The position numbers were made by a program, and so were the translations under genes. From Paenibacillus sophorae (GTDB taxonomy: Bacteria; Bacillota; Bacilli; Paenibacillales; Paenibacillaceae), in the NCBI RefSeq assembly GCF_018966525.1, contig NZ_CP076607.1, positions 5,332,001-5,396,000 of the forward strand: a stretch of 64,000 nt of DNA, given 5' to 3'. Positions 49,990 through 57,837 of this stretch are shown here, one piece after another. The notes beneath the pieces are model-generated. The model had not been told where the DNA came from. It saw only the letters and a list, made by a program, of their open reading frames with translations, and made no database searches. The stretch's first letter is position 1. Each line of letters starts with the position of its first letter.

Positions 49990-51516
49990 CTACGGCGATT
50001 CCGCCGCTCCTTTTTTCTTGCTGGCCTTGATATCGGCCGCCATCTGCATCATTGCCGCAAATTCTTCTTCACTCACGGCTCCCGATTGTCCGTCATCCAC
50101 CGCAATCTGGATTTCGGGTTTGCCGGAAGTCCCGCCCCTTTTGGCATAGGAACGCGAACGCGTCCCCGGCGCGCCGGAGGCTCCTTTTCCTTTTACCTTG
50201 GATTGATCGCGTATGTAGCGTACCGCCTTCTCATAGCTGTTGACCTGCTTAACCAGCATATTGGAAGCAATGGCCTCCACGAAATTACGGTTGATCCGCT
50301 GTTCTCCTCCCGAGGCAACCAGCGTCATCAGGTAGTGGATCAGCACGTTGATCACTTCGCCGGGAAGCTTGTAATTCAAATCAATCTTCTCGAAAATATC
50401 CATCAGCTGCCCCGGCACCGCGCCCGGAAAAAAAGTCTGAAGCAGCCGGGTATACGGCTCGTTGCGCAGCATCATATTATATTGGTGAATATCGCATTTG
50501 GACAGGAACTGTGGAGGAACCTCCACATAATATTCCATTTCAACAGGCTGCTCATCGGGTATGATCGCTCCATCTCCCTGTTCCGCGGCTCTGATAGCTA
50601 CGACCTTGGCGGCCGATACTTCCCGCTGCTCCTGCCGCTTCATATGTTGCCGGAAATGCTGGTTGGCCCTGTGTTGAAGCTCATCAAGCACAAGCTCGCC
50701 ATCCGGAGAAAAAATACCGTCCTCATCAAGCAGCCGGCACATATCCTGCGCGCCGAGCTTGTATTTATGGGCCACATAATTGATGACGCCCATCTGATCA
50801 AAATCAAAACGCAGCTTCTCGACATGCGCCCGGTTGACCGATTCCCGCGGAAAGCGCAGAATAATGTCGCTGTAACCGATCGCAAGCTTGCCCTCGGCGC
50901 TCTTCACTGGCTGGCGGACAGCGGCCACCTCGGTCAGCGCCTGCTCCAGCTCATAATCGATGACATGCGTGTTCAGCTCAAAAATATCATAGAACGGCCG
51001 TGATATATTTTCCTTGCCTACGGCGCTCCGGCTCCACTCCTCCGGTTCCCGGCTCCAGAACTGCTCCCTAAGCGACAATACGGCGAATTTACCTACCTTA
51101 TCGCGCAGCAGCAGCGTTAAATGCTGGGTGGCAAAGAAGTCTGATGGAGACAGCGGCGGCAGCATTTCGTACTCGTACAAATAATCGTCGGTTTCCGGTA
51201 TAAAGATACGGCTGGTCTGAAGCAGACCGACTGCCTCGAGCCGGGAAGCCTGTTCAATCAGCGATCTGCGGCCTTTCTCATTTGGTTCAATCCCCAGCGT
51301 CAGAAACAAGCGGCGCTGCGGTTCCGCAGCCGAGTAGCCGATATTCTCCGCAGGAACATGCGAGAAGAGCAAACGGTACAGGCTTATGGCAAAAGCGCCG
51401 ACCATAGGCTGGTAGATAGAACTCAGCATACGCTCGTCTACGGGACTTAGACCGAATTCGCGGGAAACGCAGTACCGATGATGTTCGGTGAAATGATGTA
51501 AATGACTGATATGCAT
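49990..51516 (-). CDS. dnaB: replication initiation and membrane attachment protein DnaB
   Basis: 508 residues of the Bacillus DnaB family (not the helicase). The N-terminal winged-helix part has DERMLSSIYQPMVGAFAISLYRLL. The two DnaD-like helical domains include FFPGAVPGQLMDIFEKIDLNY and INRNFVEAIASNMLVKQVNSYEKAVRYIRD. The tail is basic and acidic low complexity. It helps DnaI load the helicase and links origin DNA to the membrane. GGAGGAGGT precedes the ATG. Operon dnaB-dnaI as in Bacillus, but without nrdR before it in this window. Confidence 0.93.
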   Translation of the reverse strand: MHISHLHHFTEHHRYCVSREFGLSPVDERMLSSIYQPMVGAFAISLYRLLFSHVPAENIGYSAAEPQRRLFLTLGIEPNEKGRRSLIEQASRLEAVGLLQTSRIFIPETDDYLYEYEMLPPLSPSDFFATQHLTLLLRDKVGKFAVLSLREQFWSREPEEWSRSAVGKENISRPFYDIFELNTHVIDYELEQALTEVAAVRQPVKSAEGKLAIGYSDIILRFPRESVNRAHVEKLRFDFDQMGVINYVAHKYKLGAQDMCRLLDEDGIFSPDGELVLDELQHRANQHFRQHMKRQEQREVSAAKVVAIRAAEQGDGAIIPDEQPVEMEYYVEVPPQFLSKCDIHQYNMMLRNEPYTRLLQTFFPGAVPGQLMDIFEKIDLNYKLPGEVINVLIHYLMTLVASGGEQRINRNFVEAIASNMLVKQVNSYEKAVRYIRDQSKVKGKGASGAPGTRSRSYAKRGGTSGKPEIQIAVDDGQSGAVSEEEFAAMMQMAADIKASKKKGAAESP

Positions 51517-51708
51517 CTTCGGATACCTCCTCCTTTTCGCGAATTCAAGACGGTTTCTCTTTCAAGTAGAGTTCTATTCTATCATAAATCGACTGTCTAT
51601 AAATGTTGAAAAAAGCCCAAAACAGACGCTTTCTCCCGCTCGTTCGCAGCCGGTCCTCGTCATCCTGACACATGCGGATTTTTTAGAAAAAAAGATGAAA
51701 ATCCAACC

Positions 51709-51749
51709 TAAAACGGCCGCTCCCGCAGAATACGGGAAAGCGGCCGCTG
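51709..51749 (-). terminator. terminator of the YuiB-like gene
   Basis: AGCGGCCGCTTTCCCGTATT on the minus strand folds back on CTGCGGGAGCGGCCGTTTT. Confidence 0.7.
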
Positions 51750-51773
51750 CGCTTTCTCATCATACCTTATTCG

Positions 51774-52079
51774 TCAGAACATTTTATATCCGCCCAGCCG
51801 CAGACGCCGGATCGTCCAGCCGCTTAGCACCGCTCCGGCCAAGCCGGCGGCGCCGGTCAAATAGTCCACCGGATGAAAGGAAGACAGATGCTCCCACAGC
51901 GTCACGGAAGAACGGTCCCAGATGGAATACACCACCACCGGCAACATGACGAGCACGAATAAATAAGCGGGAAACCATGTGGTTTTCATTAACATATTGA
52001 GGATAAAGCCGATACCAAACATCATTACAAAGAACAGAACGGCGAGCACAAACACAGGAATAAATCCCACCCGACTCAC
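51774..52079 (-). CDS. YuiB-like membrane protein
   Basis: 101 residues with three hydrophobic segments (FIPVFVLAVLFFVMMFGIGF, FPAYLFVLVMLPVVVYSIW, and YLTGAAGLAGAVLSGWTI). FFVMMFGIGFILNMLMKTTW matches the conserved stretch of YuiB. In Bacillus yuiB lies beside yumB and yumC; here the same set is nearby (53326-55831). The function is unknown. The start is a GTG at 52079 or 52070; the ribosome binding site is poor for both. Confidence 0.7.
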   Translation of the reverse strand: MSRVGFIPVFVLAVLFFVMMFGIGFILNMLMKTTWFPAYLFVLVMLPVVVYSIWDRSSVTLWEHLSSFHPVDYLTGAAGLAGAVLSGWTIRRLRLGGYKMF

Positions 52080-52185
52080 TTCCCCTCTCTATAAAGAACC
52101 TCACATAAAGCATCAACCCGTAGTCAGTTTACTAGAAAAAAGGTGACGAAGCAATGAATTTCCGTGACTGAGCCGACGGCAGTGT

Positions 52186-52215
52186 TTGCTCTTCACCGCA
52201 AGCTTGCGCTACAAT
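52186..52215 (+). promoter_or_regulatory. promoter of hemQ
   Basis: TTGCTC (52186-52191), an 18-base spacer and TACAAT (52210-52215), 33 bases before the hemQ start. Confidence 0.55.
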
Positions 52216-52248
52216 GCTTAGAAGGACAACCATTGGAGGAGTGATCAC

Positions 52249-53001
52249 ATGAGTGAAGCCGCTTTGACGCTGGAAGGATGGTATGCTCTCCATGACTTCC
52301 GCTCTCTGAATTGGACCGCCTGGACGGCGGCCGATGATGAGGAACGCGCTGTGGCTCTGGATGAACTGAATGCATTTATAGCAGAATGGGCCGGTGTCGA
52401 GGAGGCGAACCTGGGCAGCTCAGCCTGGTATTCGATCGTGGGACAGAAGGCCGATTTCGTAATGATGCACCTGCGTGAAAGCCTGGAGGACCTGAACAAG
52501 CTTGAGGCAGCCTTCAACAAGACCGCTTTTGCCCCCTTTACAACCAAGGCTTACTCCTATGTCAGCATTGTGGAGCTGAGCAATTATAACTCCGGCGGAG
52601 AAAGCGGAGAAGACCCGATGCAGAATCCGCATATCGCCGCCCGCTTAAAGCCGGTTCTGCCGAAAGCCCGGCATATCTGCTTCTACCCGATGAACAAGAA
52701 GCGGGAGCTGGCCGATAACTGGTATATGCTCGATATGGCCAAGCGCAAGGAGCTGATGTACTCGCACGGGCTGATCGGTCGCGGTTACGCCGGCAATGTT
52801 AAGCAGATCATTACCGGCTCCGTCGGCTTCGACGATTGGGAATGGGGCGTAACTCTGTTCGCAGAGGACGCGCTGCAGTTCAAGAAGCTCGTCTACGAGA
52901 TGAGGTTTGACGAGGTCAGCGCCCGCTACGGCGAATTCGGATCGTTCTATATCGGCAACCTGCTGACTTCCGAATCTTTTGAGGAAATGCTAAAAGTGTA
53001 A
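52249..53001 (+). CDS. hemQ: coproheme decarboxylase HemQ
   Basis: 250 residues of the chlorite dismutase-like family. The conserved pieces are EGWYALHDFRSLNW, the active-site Tyr region TKAYSYVSIVELSNY, FYPMNKKRELADNWYML, and YSHGLIGRGYAGNVKQII with the proximal heme His. In Gram-positives it makes protoheme from coproheme with hydrogen peroxide, the last step of the coproporphyrin-dependent pathway. TTGGAGGAGTG precedes the ATG. A terminator follows. The other heme genes are not in the window. Confidence 0.94.
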   Translation: MSEAALTLEGWYALHDFRSLNWTAWTAADDEERAVALDELNAFIAEWAGVEEANLGSSAWYSIVGQKADFVMMHLRESLEDLNKLEAAFNKTAFAPFTTKAYSYVSIVELSNYNSGGESGEDPMQNPHIAARLKPVLPKARHICFYPMNKKRELADNWYMLDMAKRKELMYSHGLIGRGYAGNVKQIITGSVGFDDWEWGVTLFAEDALQFKKLVYEMRFDEVSARYGEFGSFYIGNLLTSESFEEMLKV

Positions 53002-53005
53002 TTAA

Positions 53006-53052
53006 AAAGGGTGTGCTCCGCAGCGTGTATAACGCCAGGGCATACCCTTTGT
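53006..53052 (+). terminator. terminator of hemQ
   Basis: AAAGGGTGTGC pairs with GCATACCCTTT across a 22-base loop; likely serves both strands. Confidence 0.65.
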
Positions 53053-53060
53053 CATATCAT

Positions 53061-53324
53061 TTATCCTTCCGAAGACTCTCCATCATCTTCCCCGTCCCTC
53101 AGGCTCTTCAGGTAATCCTCGGTCGCCCGGTCACGGTCCCGGCTCTTCTCCTTCAGCCGCTCAATCGCAGGCAGAATGAGCAGGTCGACTTCTTTCTGGA
53201 CGGTATAGGCCAGATCATGTCTGCTTTGATCCTCGAGATAGGAGCCGACCTCCATCAAGCCGTTGTAACGATCCAGTTCGTCCCGCGTCAGCAGCCCCCG
53301 CACTTGCACGCTGCAGTGCCGCAT
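53061..53324 (-). CDS. hypothetical protein downstream of the NADH dehydrogenase gene
   Basis: 87 residues, mostly helical and charged: LLTRDELDRYNGLMEVGSYL, AYTVQKEVDLLILPAIERLK and an acidic tail (GEDDGESSEG). No enzyme motif, signal peptide or membrane helix. The ATG directly follows the stop of the NADH dehydrogenase gene, so it is cotranscribed and perhaps translationally coupled. A conserved small protein in this place is known in related genomes, but no function is known to me. Confidence 0.6.
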   Translation of the reverse strand: MRHCSVQVRGLLTRDELDRYNGLMEVGSYLEDQSRHDLAYTVQKEVDLLILPAIERLKEKSRDRDRATEDYLKSLRDGEDDGESSEG

Positions 53325-53325
53325 T

Positions 53326-54519
53326 CTATAGGAACTTGCCTTTCTTCAGAACGAGCGGAATGCCGCCGATAATAAAGAGGTAGCGCATGTCCACGACTTT
53401 TTTCAGCTGGGCGGCTATCCAGCCCTTGTATTTCTTGTCGCCGACTACGGCGATTCCCTGGCCCCTGCCGAGCGAAGCGACCGTTCCTTTATTGCTGAAT
53501 GCGAATTTCTTCGGCTGCTTATTTCGGATCGCCGCCACCAGATTATGGGCACAGCACTCGCCCTGCTGCATGGCGATTTGCGCCGTTGGAGGGTAAGGAC
53601 GGCCCTCAGGTCCGATCATAAGCGAACCGTCTCCGATGATGAAGATATTGTCATGACCCGGAGCGTGCAGGAACTCGTCCACTTTGACACGGCCGCGCAT
53701 CGCTTCAAAGCCCGCAGCTTCGATCAGACGGTTGCCGCGGATGCCCCCCGTCCAGACAATTGTCGATGCCTTGATTTCTTCGCCCGTCGCGAGCAGAACG
53801 CCACTTGGCATACATTCCTTGATGGCTACACCGATTTTGAAGGTTACGCCTTTCTTTGTAAGCACATTTATAGCATGCTCGACAAGCTCGGGAGCAAAGC
53901 CGGGCAGAGCCGTCGGAGCGGCCTCCACATTGTAAATGTTGACCAGGCTAGGGTCCACGTCGTATTCCTTGCACAGTTCCGGCATCCGGTCCGCCAGCTC
54001 GGCCACGAACTCAATGCCGCTGAACCCAGCGCCGCCGATAACGAAATTGATATGCTCCTGCGGGTTATTCTCGTTCTTATACTTGGCAAACTGATATTCG
54101 ATATGCTCACGGATCAGACGAACGGCGTTGATGCTGCGGATCGTCAGGGCATACTTGTCGAGCCCTGGAATGCCGAACGTCTCCGGCTCTCCGCCCAGTG
54201 AGATAACAAGATAGTCGTAGGACAGCGTTCCGTCCTCCAGAATGACCTTTTTCTGCTGGGTGCGAATTTCTTGCACCGACGACTTGACAAGGTCGATCTT
54301 GAATTCATCGATCAGCTTGGAAATGGCTACGCGCGAATGGTCGATGCTGTCCGTTCCCGCGGCAGGCATATGCAAATGCGTAGTGAAGTAGTGATACTCA
54401 TGGCGATTGACAAGCGTAACATCCGCCTCGTTGTAATTTAAGGCCTTTTGCAGACGTTGTGCGGTTAGTATACCTCCATATCCAGCGCCTAGAATTACGA
54501 TTTTAGGAATACTGTTCAT
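53326..54519 (-). CDS. yumB: type II NADH dehydrogenase (YumB-like)
   Basis: 397 residues. The FAD-binding motif is IVILGAGYGGILTAQRLQ; the second Rossmann motif for NADH is FVIGGAGFSGIEFVAEL; FIIGDGSLMIGPEGRPYPPTAQIAMQQGE is the C-terminal FAD/quinone signature. It is a single-subunit, non-pumping NADH:menaquinone oxidoreductase attached to the membrane by its C-terminal amphipathic part (MRYLFIIGGIPLVLKKGKFL). GGAAGGAGCC precedes the ATG. It is divergent from the ferredoxin reductase gene across ~295 bases with no other gene. Confidence 0.92.
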   Translation of the reverse strand: MNSIPKIVILGAGYGGILTAQRLQKALNYNEADVTLVNRHEYHYFTTHLHMPAAGTDSIDHSRVAISKLIDEFKIDLVKSSVQEIRTQQKKVILEDGTLSYDYLVISLGGEPETFGIPGLDKYALTIRSINAVRLIREHIEYQFAKYKNENNPQEHINFVIGGAGFSGIEFVAELADRMPELCKEYDVDPSLVNIYNVEAAPTALPGFAPELVEHAINVLTKKGVTFKIGVAIKECMPSGVLLATGEEIKASTIVWTGGIRGNRLIEAAGFEAMRGRVKVDEFLHAPGHDNIFIIGDGSLMIGPEGRPYPPTAQIAMQQGECCAHNLVAAIRNKQPKKFAFSNKGTVASLGRGQGIAVVGDKKYKGWIAAQLKKVVDMRYLFIIGGIPLVLKKGKFL

Positions 54520-54814
54520 TTTCCGGCTCCTTCCAACAGGCGAATCTGATTTAAAGTGTCTGAATAAATAAAGTTTTTTGTGAAATTATACACAAGAGAT
54601 TGGAATAAATTCCAGTAAAACTTAAAATAAACCGAAAATAATCATATACATTGTAATCCTTACCTTGTATTTAAGCAAATAGCAATTATTATCATGTTTG
54701 CTGGCTCATGCTCCTCCAATTATTTAAAGCTGACACTTTGCAGTGCGGTCCCGCAATGTTTATAATGGGGTAGTATGGCATTTTGAATATATCAACTTGG
54801 AGGTGTAAGATTCT

Positions 54815-55831
54815 GTGACTTCCCAGCAACTTGGCGCTCCTATGAGCGACCTTCTCATCATAGGCGGTGGTCCGGCAGGCATGTTCGCCGCTTTCTACGG
54901 CGGAATGCGCCAGGCGTCCGTAACTCTGATAGAGAACATGCCCCAACTGGGCGGGCAGCTTGCTGCACTTTATCCCGAAAAATATATCTATGATGTAGCA
55001 GGATTCCCAAAAATCACGGCACAAGAGCTCGTAGACAATCTTTCCCGGCAAATGGCTCTGTTCCAGAGTGATATCCGCCTGGAGGAGAAAGTGATTTCCG
55101 TTGAAAAACGGGGCGAACGCCATTTCGCCGTTACGACCGATAAAGCGGAATACCACGCCAAAGCCATCATCATCACGGCAGGCGTTGGCGCCTTTGAACC
55201 ACGGCGTCTGGATCTTCCCGGAGCTGAACGCTTCGAAAAAGCCAACCTGCATTATTTTGTAAGCGATTTGAATGCGTTTAAAGATAAAAAAGTACTGATC
55301 ACCGGCGGCGGCGATTCCGCGGTCGACTGGGCGCTTATGCTTGAACCTATCGCTGCTGAGGTCACTTTGATCCACCGCCGCGACAAGTTCCGCGCCCACG
55401 AGCATAGCGTGGAGAATCTGATGAACTCTAAGGTCAAGGTTATTACCCCTACTGAGATTTCAGCGCTGCACGGAGATGAATTTATCAACAAGGTGACGCT
55501 CTCCAATGTCAAGACAAAGGAGACCCAGGATATTGAAGTGGACAGTGTAATCGTTAACTTCGGCTTCTTCTCCTCGCTCGGCCCAATCTCTGATTGGGGC
55601 ATCCAAATTGAAGGCAGTTCCGTTGTCGTCGATTCCCGCATGGAGACCAGCATCCCCGGCATTTTTGCTGCCGGCGATATTACCACTTACCCTGGCAAGC
55701 TGAAGCTAATCGCCGTAGGCTTTGGAGAGGCGCCGACCGCCATCAACAATGCCAAGATCTACATTGATCCCGAAGCGAAGCTGTCTCCGGGCCATAGCAG
55801 CAGTCTGAAGCTGCAAGATCAACCGTCTTAA
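54815..55831 (+). CDS. yumC: ferredoxin/flavodoxin--NADP reductase (YumC type)
   Basis: 338 residues of the thioredoxin-reductase-like FNR family. FAD site LLIIGGGPAGMFAAFYG, then YDVAGFPKITAQELVDNLS; NADPH site VLITGGGDSAVDWALML; C-terminal AAGDITTYPGKLKLIAVGFGEAPTAINNAK. It lacks the CxxC pair of thioredoxin reductase. GTG start at 54815, 9 bases after TTGGAGGTG. It is essential in Bacillus, supplying electrons to flavodoxin or ferredoxin. Confidence 0.93.
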   Translation: MTSQQLGAPMSDLLIIGGGPAGMFAAFYGGMRQASVTLIENMPQLGGQLAALYPEKYIYDVAGFPKITAQELVDNLSRQMALFQSDIRLEEKVISVEKRGERHFAVTTDKAEYHAKAIIITAGVGAFEPRRLDLPGAERFEKANLHYFVSDLNAFKDKKVLITGGGDSAVDWALMLEPIAAEVTLIHRRDKFRAHEHSVENLMNSKVKVITPTEISALHGDEFINKVTLSNVKTKETQDIEVDSVIVNFGFFSSLGPISDWGIQIEGSSVVVDSRMETSIPGIFAAGDITTYPGKLKLIAVGFGEAPTAINNAKIYIDPEAKLSPGHSSSLKLQDQPS

Positions 55832-55843
55832 TAATATTGTTCT

Positions 55844-55901
55844 CGGAGTCCCCGCAAAGCTCCTGAGGAGGTTTCTGAGCCAAAGCTGCATATTGTGGGG
55901 T
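55844..55901 (+). repeat. inverted-repeat element copy 2
   Basis: CGGAGTCCCCGCAAAGC...TATTGTGGGGT, sharing GTCCCCGCAAAG, CTGAG, GAGCC and TTGTGGGGTT with the element at 38374-38430. The outer arms CCCCGCAAAG and TATTGTGGGG pair partly. Confidence 0.6.
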
Positions 55902-55912
55902 TAGGTTAAATA

Positions 55913-55967
55913 AAAAGGGTATCCTAACGGGTTGAAGTTAATCACAGCTCGTAAGGATACCCTATTT
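55913..55967. terminator. terminator between yumC and sda
   Basis: AAAAAGGGTATCCT pairs with AGGATACCCTATTT. A-tract and T-tract on the two sides suit both directions. Confidence 0.7.
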
Positions 55968-56022
55968 AAATTCTAGTAGCGGTTTAGTTTTATGTAGGGC
56001 TTCATTAATCATTCTGAAGTCA

Positions 56023-56175
56023 TTATTGAAGTACCGCATGCTCTGGAGAGTGTAAGTTCCGTTTGAGAATTTCAACTAATAACAGAGCGATAAAATCATG
56101 CTCCAGTTGAAGTTCTATGGCTTTGTGATAAGAGTCCAACAACATCTCATCCGATAATTCAACCACAACGTTCAC
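56023..56175 (-). CDS. sda: sporulation histidine kinase inhibitor Sda
   Basis: A 50-codon frame with GTG start, 7 bases after AAAGGA (a second GTG lies 9 bases further in). The product reads VVELSDEMLLDSYHKAIELQ, then LEHDFIALLLVEILKRNLHS. It aligns with Bacillus Sda (LSDE-L--SY-KA-E--L--DFI-L---EI-RR). Sda binds sporulation kinase KinA and stops the phosphorelay when replication is disturbed. Its promoter region holds DnaA-box-like sites and a LexA-like box, matching the known DnaA control of sda. Confidence 0.85.
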   Translation of the reverse strand: MNVVVELSDEMLLDSYHKAIELQLEHDFIALLLVEILKRNLHSPEHAVLQ

Positions 56176-56203
56176 CTACCTTTCCTTTATTTGGCTCTTC
56201 TCT

Positions 56204-56239
56204 ATCATATCAAACTATCAATTTTCGAACAAGTGTTCT
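56204..56239 (-). promoter_or_regulatory. sda promoter with LexA-like box
   Basis: On the minus strand TTGTTC (56232-56227), 17-base spacer, TATGAT (56209-56204). CGAACAAGTGTTCT (56226-56239) overlaps the -35 and fits the Gram-positive LexA consensus CGAACRNRYGTTYC except at the last base. Confidence 0.6.
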
Positions 56240-56241
56240 TA

Positions 56242-56341
56242 ATATCCACAGCCTAATGTGGAAATCCTGTGCATAATATGTGGGTAAAGGTAATAAATGC
56301 TGGAAAAATGCGGTGGACAATGGGGATAAGAGTTATACACA
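56242..56341. promoter_or_regulatory. cluster of DnaA-box-like sequences upstream of sda
   Basis: Within 100 bases: ATATCCACA (56242-56250), TGTGGAAAT (56257-56265), TGTGCATAA (56268-56276), TGTGGGTAA (56279-56287), GGTGGACAA (56312-56320) and TTATACACA (56333-56341). The third and sixth fit TTATNCACA exactly; the others differ by one or two bases. Confidence 0.7.
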
Positions 56342-56460
56342 GGATTCGCCTTTGGTAGTATAATAAAAAAAATTCATTTTTGCTATAGCTATTCTTAAAA
56401 ATCGGTCTCTCTTCCCTATTCGGAAAGAACTATTATCGCCATTTTTTCCCGTTACGTAAA

Positions 56461-57123
56461 TTATTGCGGTCTTGTGTTCACTTCCAGAATCCAGATTCTA
56501 CCCGAGCGGTCTACCGCATAATCGAAGCCGAGTTCACCGATTCCCGGAAAATGGCGCTCCAGCACTCCAATACACGTTATGGTGAGATTGCGCATCTCCG
56601 TTCTTTTGGCGGATATCTTAATCCGCGGAAGCGATCTTCTCAGCCCTTCCCGGCAGGTCAGCATAGTGCCTCCCTTGCATAGGTTGGTCACGAACAGTCC
56701 GGGTCTGGCCAATCGGCCAACCATGGAACGAAACTCCCAGTGCTCCCCGTTCTTCACGACCTTGACCCGGTAATCGATAGGACGTCCGGCTATTCTGGCA
56801 AGCGATATGCCCTGCTGGATTAAATAGCTGCGCTTGACCCTGACTCTCTTCAGCGCCCCCGCCATGCTGGAATAGTCCCGGTATATTCTGGTTCTGTCCA
56901 TATAGGTAAAACCATACCCCCTGCCGTCCCGGAACACTTTGATGACGCCATAGCCCCCGCCGCCGACAATCGGCTTGATCACCACATTGCCGTACCGTTG
57001 AAGCATGGAATGCAGAGCGGTATTACTATAAGGCATCGTTTTCGGTATATAACCGGAAATCCGGCTGTCGCTGAGCAGCGCTTCAGTCTTCCGCCATTTG
57101 CTGGCCAGTTGTCTTCCCGCCAT
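56461..57123 (-). CDS. YheC/YheD family ATP-grasp protein, short form
   Basis: 220 residues. ATP-grasp features: VVIKPIVGGGGYGVIKV (phosphate-binding Lys and Gly loop), RPIDYRVKVVKNGEHWEF, and the end ELGFDYAVDRSGRIWILEVNTRPQ with the metal-binding Glu and Asn. The chain stops right after this motif, so it is a compact version of the spore-coat family. It belongs with the gene at the left edge by family only. GAAAGGAGAGAGG precedes the start. The substrate is unknown. Confidence 0.85.
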   Translation of the reverse strand: MAGRQLASKWRKTEALLSDSRISGYIPKTMPYSNTALHSMLQRYGNVVIKPIVGGGGYGVIKVFRDGRGYGFTYMDRTRIYRDYSSMAGALKRVRVKRSYLIQQGISLARIAGRPIDYRVKVVKNGEHWEFRSMVGRLARPGLFVTNLCKGGTMLTCREGLRRSLPRIKISAKRTEMRNLTITCIGVLERHFPGIGELGFDYAVDRSGRIWILEVNTRPQ

Positions 57124-57381
57124 TTGCCCCTCTCTCCTTTCTCAAAGCCTGCTATACTGTACTCAAATACTACTTTTACCTCCTGTATGATTGTCCTTAG
57201 CTGAAGGCAGCTGTGTAAAAAGGGGCGGCTATGCCGCGGCGGATGCCACGAGGACCGGGAGAACAGCCTGCGAAATCCGACAGCATCCGAGCCGCTGGCA
57301 TCTGCCGGAGAAAAGGCGGGAAATATGTCGCCTGAGCCGCCGCTGTAATACGACATATTTCTGCGGCGAGTTGCGGACATG

Positions 57382-57450
57382 GGGCGGGGGGATGGCCATC
57401 GGGCGGGGATGGCCATCGAGCGGGGGACGGCCATCGAGCGGGGGTCGACC
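57382..57450. repeat. ~18-base tandem repeat, nearly four copies
   Basis: The unit is GGGCGGGGATGGCCATC with small variations. It lies in the 417-base gap between the YheC/YheD gene and the next gene. GC content is far above the surroundings. Frames across it on either strand look like artefacts of the repeat; no gene is called in the gap. Confidence 0.75.
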
Positions 57451-57541
57451 AATAAGGCGGCAAAAGTAACCGCTTTCCAAAGGAGCCTCGATGGCTTATA
57501 TTTAAAGTATCTATTCGGACACGTGAGAGGGAGGCTTTACG

Positions 57542-57754
57542 ATGGCTCAATTCTTTGAGGTATTGTACTGGTTCGCTATGGTCGGCTCGTCCGTCGTACT
57601 GGCTGCAACTACGCTGCTGGTCTGCGGGCTCGGTGTCAAATTCTTCATTAAAGATGGACGGAGAGCGCTGGGCGCAGGCTGTATCGCCTTCTCGCTTGTA
57701 TCCGTGGCCTTGATCGTCTTTATGATTAACTACAAGTTTATTTTGGCGGCATGA
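57542..57754 (+). CDS. small two-helix membrane protein
   Basis: 70 residues with two hydrophobic helices (YWFAMVGSSVVLAATTLLVCG and GCIAFSLVSVALIVFMIN), separated by a basic turn (KFFIKDGRRALG), which predicts a hairpin with the loop inside the cell. GAGGGAGGC precedes the ATG at a good distance, and a terminator follows. No family is recognised. Confidence 0.7.
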   Translation: MAQFFEVLYWFAMVGSSVVLAATTLLVCGLGVKFFIKDGRRALGAGCIAFSLVSVALIVFMINYKFILAA

Positions 57755-57785
57755 AAGCGGGTATGTTCCCGCTGCTGCAAGCAAC

Positions 57786-57822
57786 AAAAGATGCCCCGGC
57801 TGATCGCATGGGGCATCTTTCT
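57786..57822. terminator. bidirectional terminator
   Basis: AAAAGATGCCCC pairs with GGGGCATCTTTCTT; it serves the small membrane protein gene and the converging SLH gene. Confidence 0.8.
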
Positions 57823-57837
57823 TATTCAGAGCCGGTA

